A DNA stretch of 64,000 nt. Source: Erythrobacter sp. Its GTDB lineage: Bacteria > Pseudomonadota > Alphaproteobacteria > Sphingomonadales > Sphingomonadaceae. The DNA is taken from contig CP073261.1 in NCBI GenBank assembly GCA_019739335.1, forward strand, positions 2,160,001 to 2,224,000. The letters run 5' to 3'. The position numbers were made by a program, and so were the translations under genes. This document shows positions 60,701 through 64,000 of this stretch, in pieces. Below the pieces are notes generated by a model that was not told the origin of the DNA, ran no database searches, and saw nothing but the letters and a program-made list of their open reading frames with translations. Positions within the stretch are counted from its first letter, which is position 1; each line of letters starts with the position of its first letter.

Positions 60701-63700
60701 ATTTCTGGGGCGAAGCGAGCTTTGCCTATACCATCATCGATCCCGAAGGGCTGGTGGCGGGTGGCCGGGTCACGCTTTATTTCGACAATGTCAGCGATGC
60801 CCCGCCGGAAGCGGTGGCGGACGAGGTCTGGGTTTTCGAAGACATTCCCACCACCATTCCGATCCACGTGCTGCTCGCGAACGATGTCGATGTCGATCGC
60901 GATCCGCTGACCTTCCTCGGCTGGCGTCCACTCAACGGGCTCGGCGACGTGTTCACATTCGGCGGCGAAGCGGCAGGCCCGCTCAATGGCACGCTTGAAT
61001 ACGATGTGGACGGCAACCTGCTGTTCACGCCGAACCGCGATGCCACCTTCTCTTCGGGCTTCGTTTACGGCGTAACCGACAATATCGAAGGCTCATCAGA
61101 GGGCTTTGTCGATATCGTCATCATCCCGTCGAACGACGATCCGACGGTGGTTTACGACAGCGGCTTCGTCACCCCGTTCGACATTCCGCTGGCGATCAAT
61201 GTTGCCGATCTGCTGTTCAACGATTTCGATATCGAGCAGGCCGACCACGACGGTGACGGGATCATCGACGATGATCTGGACGATCCCGATCGCGCGCGGC
61301 CCGAATTCGTCGCCGTGCTGGCGGTGCTCGATCCGGTCGAACTGGCGCAGGGCAACCGGGTGCAGGTCGGCACTTTCGAGATCGTGCCGTTCCGTGGCGA
61401 GCAGTTCCTCGTCGCCCGGTTCGATCCGGGATTCAGCGGCGAGATCGTGATCGAATACCTGATCCGCGACGAGGAAGGCCTGCTCGATGTCGGCTTCGCT
61501 TCCGCGCACGTGGCACCGGTCTACTCGGGCGAGCTGGCGGGCACGCCGTTCATCGATTACCTCGAAGGCAATGCGCTGGATGAAACGATCTGGGGCTATC
61601 GCCGTGACGACCTGATCCTCGGCAAGGACGGCAACGACGTTATCTACGCTGCCGACGGCAACGACGTTGTCGATGCCGGCAATGGTGACGACTGGATCGA
61701 CGGCGGCGACGGCGGCGATCACATCACCGGCGGCGCGGGCTTCGATACGGTCAGCTTTGCCGGGTCGAACATCGGCGTGCGTGCCGACCTTGAATCGCGC
61801 GTGGGCCAGGGCGGCTTTGCGCAGGGCGATACCTATATCGGGATCGAGGCGCTTTCGGGCACCCGCTTCGCTGATATCTTGGGCGGCGACGGGGAAGCGA
61901 ATACGCTCTCAAGTCTCGAAGGCAATGACCTGCTCGAAGGGCGCGGCGGAATCGACCTGCTGCTCGGCGGCGAGGGTGACGACACGCTCGACGGCGGCAC
62001 CGGCGGAGACGTGCTCGACGGCGGCCTCGGCTCCGACACGGCGAGCTATTTCTTCTCCGATGCCGGCGTCACCGTGTCGCTGATCGACGATACGGCGAGC
62101 GGCGGCTGGGCCGAGGGTGACGAACTCGACAGCATCGAAAACCTGATCGGTACCGAACACGCCGACAGCCTCACCGGCGATGACGGCGACAACCTGCTCG
62201 ACGGCGGGCGGGGCGACGACATTCTGATCGGCCTTGACGGCGATGACGTGCTGATCGGCGGTCGCGGAGCGGACCAGCTGCTCGGCGGCGAAGGCGTGGA
62301 CACCGCCGACTACTCGCTCTCGAACCTCGGAATCGTGATCGACATGGTCGACGGCAGCGCCAGTTCGGGCGACGCCGAGGGCGACACCTTCTCCTCGATC
62401 GAGATCGTCATCGGTTCCAACCAGAACGACACGATTCGCGGCGACGACCAGGACAACATCATCCGCGGCAACCTGGGTGCGGACATTATCGATGGCCGTG
62501 GCGGGTTCGATACCGCCGACTATTCGGGCGCGGACAATGGCGTGGTGGTCGATCTCTCCACCGGCACTGGTTCGGCGGGCGAAGCGCTGGGCGATACGCT
62601 GTTCGGGATCGAGAAGCTGGTCGGCTCCAGCTGGATCGATACCTTCGTCGGCAGCGATCTGGGCGACACTTTTGACGGGATGTTCGGCAACGACCTGCTG
62701 ATGGGCGGGCTGGGTTCGGACATTTACCTGTTCGGGCTCGACAGCGCCGAGGATACCATCACCGAGCTCGGCAATGCCGCCGATATCGACCGGGTGGTCT
62801 TCGATGCCGAAGTGCTCACCAGCGGGGTCTCGCTGATCCGCTTCGGCGACGACCTGTTCATCGAACTGGAGCGCGATGACGGATTCCTGATCGATACGAT
62901 CACCGTCACCGATCACTTCCTCGGCGCGGCGAACGGGATCGAGGAGATCGTGTTCGCCGACGGCACCGTGTGGGATGCGGCCTTCATCGCCGCCAACCTG
63001 CGCCCCGGCCGCTTCAACGCACAGGACGATATCGTCCGCATTGCGACCGAGGACCAGCCGGTCCTGATCGATCCGGCAGACCTGATCGAAAACGACGCCG
63101 CTGATATTACCAACATCACCTTCGTCGGAGTCTCTGCGCCCAAATTCGGCACGGTGTCGGTGAATGCCGATGGCATGATCGTGTTTCAGGGCGTGCAGGA
63201 TCACAACGGCGACGCCTTCTTCAACTACACTGTGGAAGACGAATTCGGCCGCCGCTCCACCGCGCGGGTCGAGGTCAACCTTGCCCCGGTCAACGATGCC
63301 CCGGTGGCGGTGGACGATCCGCTGCAATATGGCGTGGAAGACATTCCGCTGCGTATCCGGGTCGAGAACCTGCTGGCGAACGATTACGATGTCGATGGCG
63401 ATGCCGAGCAGGAAGGCCTGCGCATCGTCGAGATCCTGCCGCTGACCAATCTGGCCGGTGATCCGATCGATCCGTACAAGAACAACGATTACAGCTTCAC
63501 CGCCACGCACGTCTCGGCCAAGCTGGACGGCGATTACATCGAGTTCATCCCGCGCCCCGATTACTTCGGCTTCGCCGGATTCCGCTATGTGCTGGAAGAC
63601 AATTCGGGCGCGCAATCGACCGCCGATGTCGAAATCTACTTCTCCCCGGTCAACGATGCTCCGCGCATCGGCCGGCACGAGAAGAGCGTCCGGCTGGAGC

Positions 63701-64000
63701 AGACTACCACGATCACCATCGATGACATCATGCGCCATGTGTATGATATCGAAGGCGATGATTTCGAGTTCGTGGGCCTTGTCGGCGGGGCGGACGAAAA
63801 TCCCACCTCCAACGGCTCGCTGACCTTCGACGAAGCGACCGGCGTGATCGACTACACGCCGGCCCGTCTCGGCGCCTCGGTGATCGAATTCGAAGTGATC
63901 GATGCGCGCGGCCTTTCCGCCGTTCTGCAATACAATATCAGGGTGCGCCCGCTCAACGATCCGCCAAAGGCGATGGACGATTACGGCCTGCGCACGCTCG
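36748..64000 (+). CDS. Giant multidomain RTX protein (3' end outside window)
   Basis: One frame stays open from ATG 36748 to the last base: 9,084 codons without a stop. AGGGG lies nine bases before the ATG and an in-frame TGA at 36730 excludes a longer start. Order by residue: DUF11-type repeats (4-521), lipase-like alpha/beta-hydrolase with GHSLGG Ser675, RTX nonapeptides (1107-1162), an LDGDG region (1692-1760), a long spacer, about thirty haemolysin-related calcium-binding modules (2508-7515) with a PTPT linker at 4012-4026, serralysin-like segment (6345-6468) and jelly-roll-like domain (6708-6870), cadherin-like repeats (7525-8258), a second RTX block (8265-8658) and more cadherin-like repeats (8755-9084). 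No signal peptide is present, which fits type I secretion. It is probably a cell-surface adhesin/effector. A divergent HlyC-like gene is adjacent. Confidence 0.9.
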   Translation, partial: MDEEADLVTEVSLSSGNNMPVVGEVVEFTVTITNDGPDTATNVVLTGLLPDGLSLISFDAATGTYNAMTGRWSVGSLSSGGSTTLVISAFVESGFAGQTLTFNTSVATSDVIDPAASGNDTSESVEVQITTGGDGGGGGGGDEPPPSVFDLSTNVSLISGNSRPAEGDEVTFRVTVLNTGNVDGTGVSLDTELPAGLELLSFSASGGVYFSGSGFWSIGSLGVGAGAVLDIIARVRPGTSADTLTFSTTAASGSQADAFANDTLSDSVTVLNETDLVTRVTRLNDAEPPKEGDEITLRIEITNAGPALATNVALSQVLPEGLIFVSATASAGTYDEATGSWSVNEIESGAVITLDVTAEVEPGQAGETINIDIDPPTADQEDPGTDGDDGGEEIEIDNNADLVTTLILLEGDPNPEILDTLVFQIEVTNNGAAQARNLSVTAELPPGLTYILDTASQGFYNFGTGEWRIDTLDKGASVTLEITVAVEEGYDGQPITLTATPTTDQADPEQAGDDLEETVNVQPLPQPDPPASDLDDNWELILALLAMDAYNRGYDPGLDVPGVGIAIGDIVIGADSEQLLTGGGQSQGFYAISYAYDGETIISYRGTDVLDFSSASDVYTGWTIGAGEYGLALAEIPFAGNAASQAAKTVEFWEAVAGQSIYDLGGAKPITTGHSLGGGLAGYAAFLSGSASIGYDHMPFGAAALVAFHGEVTKRVNEFNADPDNEDNQIPADYEITEDLLLRLGMHQPSYDDFRGVSLEIEVNAGLRNGVIAATLGAVGDALLSVVSPTLGTIIGLLGDAIADGQIEAESNIEQKIFDTPGWTNINPIDRHSMALLAMLIWAEQQEAADADFGKWKLGDVPNPALWALFDNSLAAEADADTALSGVKVDKGSFADAMANAIAYSIFDSGERPFGDTGVRAMFGDWGDLGGVLDNPNYSAFFDSFVQMNFSGQNFTGLPFTLDVRSALARFATQYAGALAIYAVTDPVAKEGILAVSEDERTLIFDASDFYWVDGIGADIDPINIAEFRDAVFAQSDSNIFQTVARWLGFGDAEDMALIGWNVADQEIFNRFHMATTDEGGAYVLDTREFGSLGNVEVDVFVGSSEDEEVTGTDDEDAILGGDGNDILRGGLGDDLLAGGPGDDILDGGEGANRFLGGDGEDTVEYKRGTTGVVFTLTVAPDDVPGIEGVFDYLVQLHVEGTNGEGDVVDDVLFGIEEVTLTQFRDVVTVGADQVFDFLRDQMVIDMGDPSGTGSDGDQLIFDTRDTIFGPSGVYFRNGYAQEAVFNSGVYSATNLLNVIGLGLTQPAAVYTLLLAEDLLWLSDNIRFTGIDNVTLTQDDDRFVIDGFDEGSFSGSGEILGLGGDDVFYVSPLSGLPAGDFTIDAGEGDDIIIVGGLNPITSAGGLGRDLVINFSVGGDLFGDVITGQAVDADGNPISVVEDSSNADHFWFAPNTTIHDPQRDDILSFYGIPLSGGDAGATSVAWSIGAMTKSIDVLGAVADATAFAAFTTNAIGLGRVFYDTYLPFMAWTAPSKSTVFSSDADEKANVVLVNMTDVLFQIAAGVIVNDVLQIGDGEADFTGYQGIVGMEIRFADSIFGDNIFGNLFGFASGQQSFNQSVINETGDFGTLFSFPNALSLILGGIGAFATQIIKATPSAGIWLEALKAYGLADQALWLASASIRQAKNLTWAAGGDPLVIDLDGDGLESISAFNDSRFFDWDNDQFKEATGWLGRDDGFLVFDRNDNGRIENISEMFGSTETSGYADLAVYDLVENGGNGDGRITADDATWGSLQVWRDRDSDTFTDAGELLTLDELGIVSLSLASSPLDITTPQGTDLLAFGDVELADGTIRRMFEAVFEYFDSRTIYGGEAGLAPWQNGTEIESRGYGSLTNLGVAASNDVNLLEIVNDTAAAMTTPDLLVLRQQVGAILSYWGQTQVLTKELMPVLLQDDGAGNISLIDRGIYVEDTTGGYWTLASGDPVLDPVGNIIARPTLEDVMDMGTAAGQTWQVEQAWSPADRGETPNFRDEAPYLGELIDGRFVVVDYGIQNPDGSWRLASGRPVLDSAGDLIAAPTRADILAQSKEPAQEWRTETIGFNPNANIDVEHIGVRFTDGIVTDYTVRVTDQDGEFYVWARNLDRALELQFKTGDSREFNLRNFEVDFANLDEVNSREDSTYRVELLTPGQFQFATALSGYDFQQEMLTATLDNSTGLIDYKVAEGGSYSLSQSEYQSVVKPMIELVSTSVAQYVLTAMRMSVRIAMQGGLSDFFDGVEYNLEDDKFRPTTERELVPLFEAIFAGAPASNFDDAVYDYLINWQDVLSQFYPDYKTGEKQYFFDPGLELDQAFVFQMILAAYENVPIDLDIYAIANALAVDETRIVEQDPLSTSTRGSTGVDFFVLGEGDQDVVGGYERNAMEFDPGLQGSDFYFVGRTPGNDVIYDADLGADDHLRFAHLTPADVKAVRDGEDMILFYNDGANFIRLEDQFLGELNQFLGNGQQLQTGVDAIIFADGTVWDRYRMSFAVVDFERAELDESDPYIGSGSGDILFGGKGNDFLSGGAGGDTYIYREGDGHDVIDDDGNFSFGPITAAPDFLMFRGDITEDRLRLSRDGESDDLLITVLDANGDVTGDSITIVGQFGGVRLGLGLFGELLGSDEGLDYIAPNLIERIVFEKGATLDFETVVQRVIDSAKTENDDAIYGMLNDNSLNGGAGDDFLSGRAGVDTYIYGRNYGQDVVLDADFSAALFAPPKDDYLTFKDDLRWTDFDFLRSGREDTLRLQVKGTTDQLILTDYLEYVFLIGYTNLVEFIEFGDGTEWSWIKLLQHYVEIAKTDGDDHIYGFELVSDRMDGGFGNDRLEGLSGNDIYVLGASYGTDTAFDEGGNDQIEFVGFASDEVEFTRTALDLIITVVATGERIILENQYVRDGQQAFAIESFVFTDQTLDFTNFNPEDIDLVGTNADETIIGSNFAETIDSRGGNDMLIGGDGGDTYLFDVGYGNDTITDTRVRAHWNDRRGFNVPVRDIIKFGDDIRLDNVVFTKDGDDLVISVIGASDTLRVRNQFLNSDNGVERFEFTASGDFLTISDVEELLAIVGGNRGDNIITGIIDAENTLDGRQGNDTLTGGNLADTYAFSAEYDFDSIVERPDNPAVIDRIVFGASVRRDDLVITRNGNDLLIDLGSGNDVITVVGAFTGTSVEEFHFADGSVLTFDQLIDIMLAGTAGDDNLLGLDNRNDTFLSSSGSDAMAGGLGNDTYHFGVGDGDDLISDSGGIDSIVFGTALAPENVTFLNVDGDLLIKIDGQADRLVVLGGYLTSPVESFQFADGSVLTIEQVRTIIRANLSNTGQDLLDTRNFEAGVQLEPGTGFDRVIMGQDRVVLLRPGDGLDTLEMGAGVTAATVIFEGLVSNFVRVRQSATDSNDLIFTFNTGDQLLVRGAAGTGVMPTFYFADGQVWGKTELIQASILSQQSAQDDRVRGSDLADEMAGGRGDDLLLGGLGNDGYFFTLGDGNDVIEDSGGADRLVLTGYRAEDLRVERLTSGSTDLRITFATGDDSIIIRANVIETIEFADGSSITATALLALADLNAGDGDDLLTGSTGAQVIDGGPGNDLILDGEGADTYRFALGDGQDRIGARSAADGFGEIVFDAAIAPADLTARFDVDGNLVLLVGSGGDRITLLFDSAIDPDAPLGTLRFADGTTQSIAALAAALLPSTGDDIIKVPTPELNAGGGSGQNLFGEAGDDLLEGGRGDDVFDGGSGNDLLTGHDGADTYVFARGDGQDTIIDRDTDTGADVDTLRFAAGIVPADILFLETGPADLVIGIAGTEDRVRIVDFFVATSPDRGIEQFLFADATEWNYAAILAEIAAGSAGDDAIDFGTTLDTPVNFAATAGDDRLAGGLGDTTYRFGRGSGRDTIVEGSFSVSIDRLELAAGVLSTDLVITADGSDLIIRIIGDDAQLRIVGQLASGHARIDSVLFADTTLWNAGTLAAQIISEDEAQALLDPSGSSANPFADPVFSGGGTPTPTPTPTSSGPADLGAEVVTGTIGATDTWRLFVSVLDDAAGYPVITDFTPGDSGDIIDVRLGEGLTGTLVALSSGSDTIVYFSPADAPGLPGLRPLAKLIGVAPTQLTLVNLNGSALEIATNRTLTGDANANTLTGGWGNDTLSGANGNDVLDGGPGNDTMFGGNNDDIYHFGRGSGVDSLEDNGGGFDFVEMGAGVLPGDVRVTISGNSLILTIVDTGDRLTMVNTLNAVSDQIEEVRFADGTAWTRLQMRDMALVTQFIGTGADETFNGTANGEVFDGRAGNDTIFASSGNDDITGGTGDDYLSGSTGDDTYRFSAGFGLDRISDASSTNTLGDTVVFDATIDPADLIVEQEGSSLVLSFVGSSDRLILENTLSSTSYRIEFVTFADGTVFTQQQLIALALVATDGDDDFSGSFEADVLSGGAGNDRLVGNAGSDLLTGGSGNDELQGGSDGDTYFFAPGFGRDRITDFGNSLGDVIEFGAGIAAGDLEFELSGSWDLVIRVAGTDDAITIVNQRNSTSYQIETIRFSDGSTLDLTAIVSGLIAAGGTAGDDIIYGSLNVDTLDGLAGNDTIYGNSSDDSITGGLGADYLQGDAGDDTYVFNLGDGQDTIYDGSSTNTLGDAISFGAGIASTDLIVERVGTADLSIRIAGTSDRILIRNYSDSSGSIERLLFADGTVLNAEAIARLIENDSDDYINVGDSIGHFVFGGAGDDIIDASGWSNSLNVIEGGAGNDLITGSSDRDTYRYAPGFGQDIITDSGWSHSSNADRIEFDASYRSSDLVVLRAANGADIILTFTGSDERITIRDMLLSTNNYIEQVVFAESGLIYTAAQIIALAVPETLGASLNGGGGTGNLHFGSDGDDTITGPVVDGELQGLAGNDLLLGQDGHDILDGGTGNDDLQGGAGNDAYRFAPGFGQDVISDDVGFNVVVFTAGLLATDLVIELDGDNLILSFAGANDRLTIVGGAQEGESASAAINELYFADGTIITKAQMIADAVPFNQDGVTVTEPTIIDDVLTGTEGREDLYGNEGNDELYGLGGDDYLVGGDGDDLLHGGRGFDYLYGDEGTNTIVLELGDGLDYFYQAYSGGESGGSDNILHFGPGIAPEDLRFEWKQDGQYRNYLLVLAGPNDGLYTRLSATLDAGTGEITLNDVPPFSAITFADGQPGLTFADVLPLIVPTYSNDVDGADTGPGEVFTGTDGDDQFFAITGNNIISGGGGIDYLEGGDGFDIITGGSGTDYLADYGGGAEFHFSIGFGHDWIDAERNGPLATSIIFEATIAPADISVVQDDGENIILTLTATGDTIYIYSMASLGSDWGVDEVRFADGTIWTHSIVLAMATVYSEYGYFEASYDFTGGAGDDVLTSFTGASLMQGFAGNDIITGSYSDDRIIGGTGDDLLMGDDRDDSYVFGLGFGQDIIDDSGWAVSGNVIEFDATIAPADIRIEYDAAASSDIVIRVIGTEDRITYLNGAGFEALSFIRFADGTEWNQAEILARSVLPYSEIVSSPASDDVLTGTALADTLNGEQGNDTLIGLAGNDVLTGGSGNDTFNAGPGIDQAFDARGNDTYLFAPGDGSLTITDSDGSDTISLAAGILPADVTVRQGLDPADIVLLVGTSGDRITIKRGFADSNYSIEAVQFDDGSSWTGAQLVTMALGGTAASQNLVGTAGDDVIDAAAGDDTVDGGAGDDDIAGGADNDVLRGGAGDDVLRGGTGLDDLQGGAGNDTYVFNPGDGQDTILAERIDFEVLEFGAGIAPGDIGVTRDGNDLILTTGVVGDRITFTNGLFSDIEPRADDAPDEVRFADGTVWTTAQLLALLPNTATAGDDVLRGTSGDDVIDGLAGDDRIDARAGSNTVNGGDGDDYLTAIGSSTANRFFGDAGDDEVQGGSGDDLIEGGAGDDLLNGSLGNDTYLFARGDGQDTVSDTSGANIIRFAAGIDPTDVTISLNQSNDLVIRILGEGEERITYTGWFLGTPGPIAQIEFDDGTVWTNASINTMALTGTAGGDFLFGLNSTTEPDTISGGDGDDTINAENGDDVLRGDAGDDRIFADNGNDDITGGTGNDRLEGQSGDDTYRFELGDGRDEVYDFGGLDRFVFGPGISVDDLLVRTVDSGGALLIEIGSTGDAIKIVSSVNSVSNRIESFEFYDGTVLDWAGMFDLARAGTPENDVTTGTTADDRLGGKAGDDRLTGLGGADTLDGGTGADYLSGGVGGDTYLFSAGDGADVIDDLGDAGSGVVDTLRIEGHALADMRFSRTGEGGRDLTIRFNDSTDVIVIRNGFDAAGTGAIEAIEVLADGVTLTHADVLAALTRDADVTGAYLIGDGADNTLTGGDGDDYIEGGAGADVLDGGLGDDIFGDVASDDAVDTYTGGSGRDTFRFLPSAVSAAAIATDVITDFTAGDAGDVIRLASNNPNPFDAAVLKVVQSGADVLVLLADPGGFDRAILRLQNVDATQLTAFNFGGQPFDLDNAINISDSDLGNVLAGSTLDDTIFGNGGADTISGLAGNDALAGGSGGDIIDGGIGNDLIAGDQGSDTLLGGLGDDILAGGTGDDVLIGGGAGITASGNDVFKGGAGDDSLNGGINNDTYHFGANDDRDVLTDLGGDDSIVFDASVAPGDVRVVQNGDDLELRVDGGTTRITLAGALGRDGLSEVEFVTFDDGTVWTFADLLLASQAGGARDDDLRVVTAQQLLGPNLLLNGSFEQYDPLAPIADGIVRSDTIPGWTDANGREFQLNPAAVEGVSPADGALWFDGEGYEGNNDISQVVSGLTAGDEFTLSFAYANRSNPGANGAFEVYWNGALVFASSERHLDMRYADLVVAAQDGDNVLRFVSLGAVTGDGDGFGLDDVSLRSIADPLSASTYAVSGGAGNDTLTGAFTDDTLTGGAGDDLLRGGLGDDTYVIDGPGSGQDRIEDSDGINTVLLGAGQDPANVRVIRDADSLSLLFDTFGSRVDLAVGTASASHFRVQFDDGTVWDAAMLDALARATTAGDDLVYGTDDLAEVVAGLGGDDRIITRGGNDDLAGGGGVDLLEGGLGDDTYRFNLGDGQDRILDSGGAADVLQLGAGIDPDDVTVQQSSDGSALILKIAGTSDRVRIENALTTGRIETVRFDDGTQWDVAQMLAMLPTGLDDRLFGDEFANTLEGGVGSDRLYGRLGNDTYVFTRGDGRDLINDEAQSTADRLELHGYLPGELRFVRLGSTSEDVAIRFTSSDDEIIVVDLLDPANRGIETIVLDDGTTYTIADIAEIILDIQSSDRGEVIVGTNGNDVIEASKGDDLIEGLGGNDRYLFREGDGDDRINAFGTGVDVLELPDYNVADIESAVRGGPNSDDLVITFKDSTDRLVLTKVLGSANGTGGNSLTIRFADNTIWTRAEMRARALQDIDTAGDDNVEGFDTADVFIHKAGDDVLTGKGGSDSYTFGLGDGHDTIDDASTSTTDIDTLYLLDFDAADVAVSRLFRGSDSIELTFVGNDGDSLTLIDALAPDGRGIESYVFGDGTVWDREIIRTLLANNAPVATEDGYYSVITGNTLTISLSALLANDFDADEDPLTVVSVDGGAAGTAVLDGLGNVLFTPTAGFTGPTTITYRIGDGNNAFAEAEVNINVRPIARALDDTGFTVAEDAFLTIDASRLLSNDIDGDRMIIGQVLNAVNGSVSIASDGTVSFTPTANYNGPAQFTYAANTPEGGRAEATVFMTVTPVNDAPIARNNSGFTTLEGQGFQILPGSLLGNDSDIDGDALTIVSVQSSATLQVSLLPGGTVQVEPIDPYFWGNASFTYTIADPSGAQSTATVNVYVEPVNQVPEATDDYIDQTQAGGPILEDNPIVINATQLFANDPDQDGDDLTLAGVRNAVGGRAQLLDNQTVLFTPNANFNGEASFEYLASDGQGGFAWAKATLAYTAVNDNPVARDDSYTSDQLTFLRGPEDLAIDIPIIELLNNDFDVEGFAVFFENFGSAVNGDVTLDGDTLTFTPDPDFWGEASFAYTIIDPEGLVAGGRVTLYFDNVSDAPPEAVADEVWVFEDIPTTIPIHVLLANDVDVDRDPLTFLGWRPLNGLGDVFTFGGEAAGPLNGTLEYDVDGNLLFTPNRDATFSSGFVYGVTDNIEGSSEGFVDIVIIPSNDDPTVVYDSGFVTPFDIPLAINVADLLFNDFDIEQADHDGDGIIDDDLDDPDRARPEFVAVLAVLDPVELAQGNRVQVGTFEIVPFRGEQFLVARFDPGFSGEIVIEYLIRDEEGLLDVGFASAHVAPVYSGELAGTPFIDYLEGNALDETIWGYRRDDLILGKDGNDVIYAADGNDVVDAGNGDDWIDGGDGGDHITGGAGFDTVSFAGSNIGVRADLESRVGQGGFAQGDTYIGIEALSGTRFADILGGDGEANTLSSLEGNDLLEGRGGIDLLLGGEGDDTLDGGTGGDVLDGGLGSDTASYFFSDAGVTVSLIDDTASGGWAEGDELDSIENLIGTEHADSLTGDDGDNLLDGGRGDDILIGLDGDDVLIGGRGADQLLGGEGVDTADYSLSNLGIVIDMVDGSASSGDAEGDTFSSIEIVIGSNQNDTIRGDDQDNIIRGNLGADIIDGRGGFDTADYSGADNGVVVDLSTGTGSAGEALGDTLFGIEKLVGSSWIDTFVGSDLGDTFDGMFGNDLLMGGLGSDIYLFGLDSAEDTITELGNAADIDRVVFDAEVLTSGVSLIRFGDDLFIELERDDGFLIDTITVTDHFLGAANGIEEIVFADGTVWDAAFIAANLRPGRFNAQDDIVRIATEDQPVLIDPADLIENDAADITNITFVGVSAPKFGTVSVNADGMIVFQGVQDHNGDAFFNYTVEDEFGRRSTARVEVNLAPVNDAPVAVDDPLQYGVEDIPLRIRVENLLANDYDVDGDAEQEGLRIVEILPLTNLAGDPIDPYKNNDYSFTATHVSAKLDGDYIEFIPRPDYFGFAGFRYVLEDNSGAQSTADVEIYFSPVNDAPRIGRHEKSVRLEQTTTITIDDIMRHVYDIEGDDFEFVGLVGGADENPTSNGSLTFDEATGVIDYTPARLGASVIEFEVIDARGLSAVLQYNIRVRPLNDPPKAMDDYGLRTL
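36757..38310 (+). repeat. Four DUF11-type repeats at the N terminus
   Basis: Repeats start at about 36757, 37189, 37561 and 37951. Each shows (D)LVT.V.L.....P..GD.V.F.I.V.N.GP..A.NV.L...LP.GL...S......GTY....G.W..G.L..G....L.I...V......G....F......D. These beta-sandwich repeats are typical of large surface proteins. Confidence 0.75.
38380..39000 (+). other. Lipase-like alpha/beta-hydrolase domain
   Basis: Within the giant frame, YAYDGETIISYRGTD leads to ITTGHSLGGGLAGYAAFLSG (Ser675 in the GHSLGG nucleophile elbow), then GAAALVAFHGEVTKRVNEFN. The layout is that of lipase class 3. The catalytic Asp and His cannot be fixed from sequence alone. Confidence 0.65.
40069..40230 (+). repeat. First RTX nonapeptide block
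   Basis: Five to six GGxGxDxLx units (GGDGNDILR, GGLGDDLLA, GGPGDDILD and GGEGANRFL) form a parallel beta-roll that binds calcium. The encoding DNA is G+C-rich and repetitive. Confidence 0.85.
41821..42020 (+). other. LDGDG calcium-binding region
   Basis: DPLVIDLDGDGLESI and GFLVFDRNDNGRIENISEMFG are a conserved pair in many RTX proteins, combining EF-hand-like DxDxDG loops. It follows a spacer of about 1,600 bases without a recognised family. Confidence 0.7.
44260..59310 (+). repeat. About thirty tandem haemolysin-type calcium-binding modules
   Basis: Modules of roughly 350-480 bases repeat. Each has RTX nonapeptides (GGxGNDxLxG), then DTYxFxxGxGQDxIxDxxG, a beta-strand run (GxGIxxxDLxVxRxGxDLxIxxxGTxDRI), and IExxxFADGTxW. 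Module ends (FADGT-like) fall at about 44270, 45160, 46330, 47420, 48265, 49500, 50370, 51245, 52265, 53225, 54185, 55210, 56745, 57675, 58465 and 59245, among others. A PTPT linker lies at 48781-48830 and a serralysin-like segment near 55780-56150. Confidence 0.8.
56869..57355 (+). other. Jelly-roll-like domain inserted among the modules
   Basis: NLLLNGSFEQ, IPGWTDANG, ADGALWFDGEGYEG, LTAGDEFTLSFAYANRS and GFGLDDVSL are spaced as in DUF642/CBM-like jelly-roll domains that bind glycans. It interrupts the RTX series between two modules. Confidence 0.55.
59320..61520 (+). repeat. Seven cadherin-like (VCBS/tandem-95) repeats
   Basis: Repeats of about 300 bases begin with NDAPVA/NDNPVA/NQVPEA-type joints, followed by EDxxxxIxxxxLLxNDxDxDGDxLTxxxV and FTPxxNxxGxAxFxYxxxDxxG. 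They form a stalk that in other proteins bridges to the cell or to a partner. Confidence 0.8.
61540..62720 (+). repeat. Second RTX nonapeptide block
   Basis: Units such as GKDGNDVIY, GGDGGDHIT, GGEGDDTLD, GGRGDDILI and GLDGDDVLI form beta-roll segments separated by TADYSxxxxGVxVDLxxGxxxxGxAxGDxxxxIE, the usual inter-roll sequence. Confidence 0.85.
63010..64000 (+). repeat. Further cadherin-like repeats, running off the end
   Basis: At least three units (joints at about 63280, 63640 and 63950, NDAPVA, NDAPRI, NDPPKA) continue to the window end. The open frame is still intact at base 64000. Confidence 0.8.

Noticed and set aside
40069..62720. Regular G+C-rich DNA repeats that look like a CRISPR or minisatellite array
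   Set aside because: Units keep the reading frame and encode RTX nonapeptides; no constant repeat with variable spacers is present.

Overview
The window looks like a chromosomal segment of an alphaproteobacterium, most likely Sphingomonadales (Erythrobacteraceae-like). This is inferred from the high G+C, the alphaproteobacterial gene families (DUF6445 plus flavin halogenase, GTA-type 3TM holin, BciA-type 8-vinyl reductase, SigK/RskA with fasciclin), alphaproteobacterial REP-like palindromes and frequent GTG/TTG starts. No rRNA, IS element, phage or CRISPR array is visible.

Layout. 1-3.4 kb: end of a cation-efflux transporter, an ECF sigma/anti-sigma pair with a fasciclin protein, and a possible EEP-fold protein. 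3.4-6.5 kb: a beta-CASP metallo-beta-lactamase next to fused C-terminal scraps of PRPP synthetase and thymidine phosphorylase, a stand-alone BLUF photosensor and a c-type cytochrome lipoprotein. 6.8-13.6 kb: tRNA-Gln(UUG), YghU, topoisomerase IB, an M49-like lipoprotein peptidase, an AT-rich SEC-C/HNH-like gene, TrhO and a GST-like protein. 13.6-17.2 kb (minus strand): DUF4199 protein, membrane LuxR regulator, IlvE with an unusual leader, and two related lipoproteins. 17.2-21.8 kb: TlyA, TspO, UbiK-like, RecO, LeuB and GT2-GtrA. 21.8-31.5 kb: a GT39 transferase, MetZ, polysaccharide deacetylase with a histidine kinase, Lrp/AsnC regulator, BciA-like reductase, AccC-AccB and AroQ. 31.5-35.8 kb: orphan GTA-type holin, cytochrome b561-YceI fusion, DUF6445 and flavin halogenase.

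35.8-64 kb is the outstanding region. A HlyC-type toxin-activating acyltransferase is divergent from one uninterrupted open frame that begins at 36748 and leaves the window after 9,084 codons. The predicted protein combines DUF11 adhesin-like repeats, a GHSLGG lipase-like domain, RTX nonapeptides, an LDGDG calcium-binding region, about thirty haemolysin-related modules, a jelly-roll-like insert and two blocks of cadherin-like repeats. I read it as a giant type I-secreted RTX adhesin/effector. The acyltransferase has Tyr where HlyC has its catalytic His, so the chemistry of the pair is open. Its secretion genes are not in the window.
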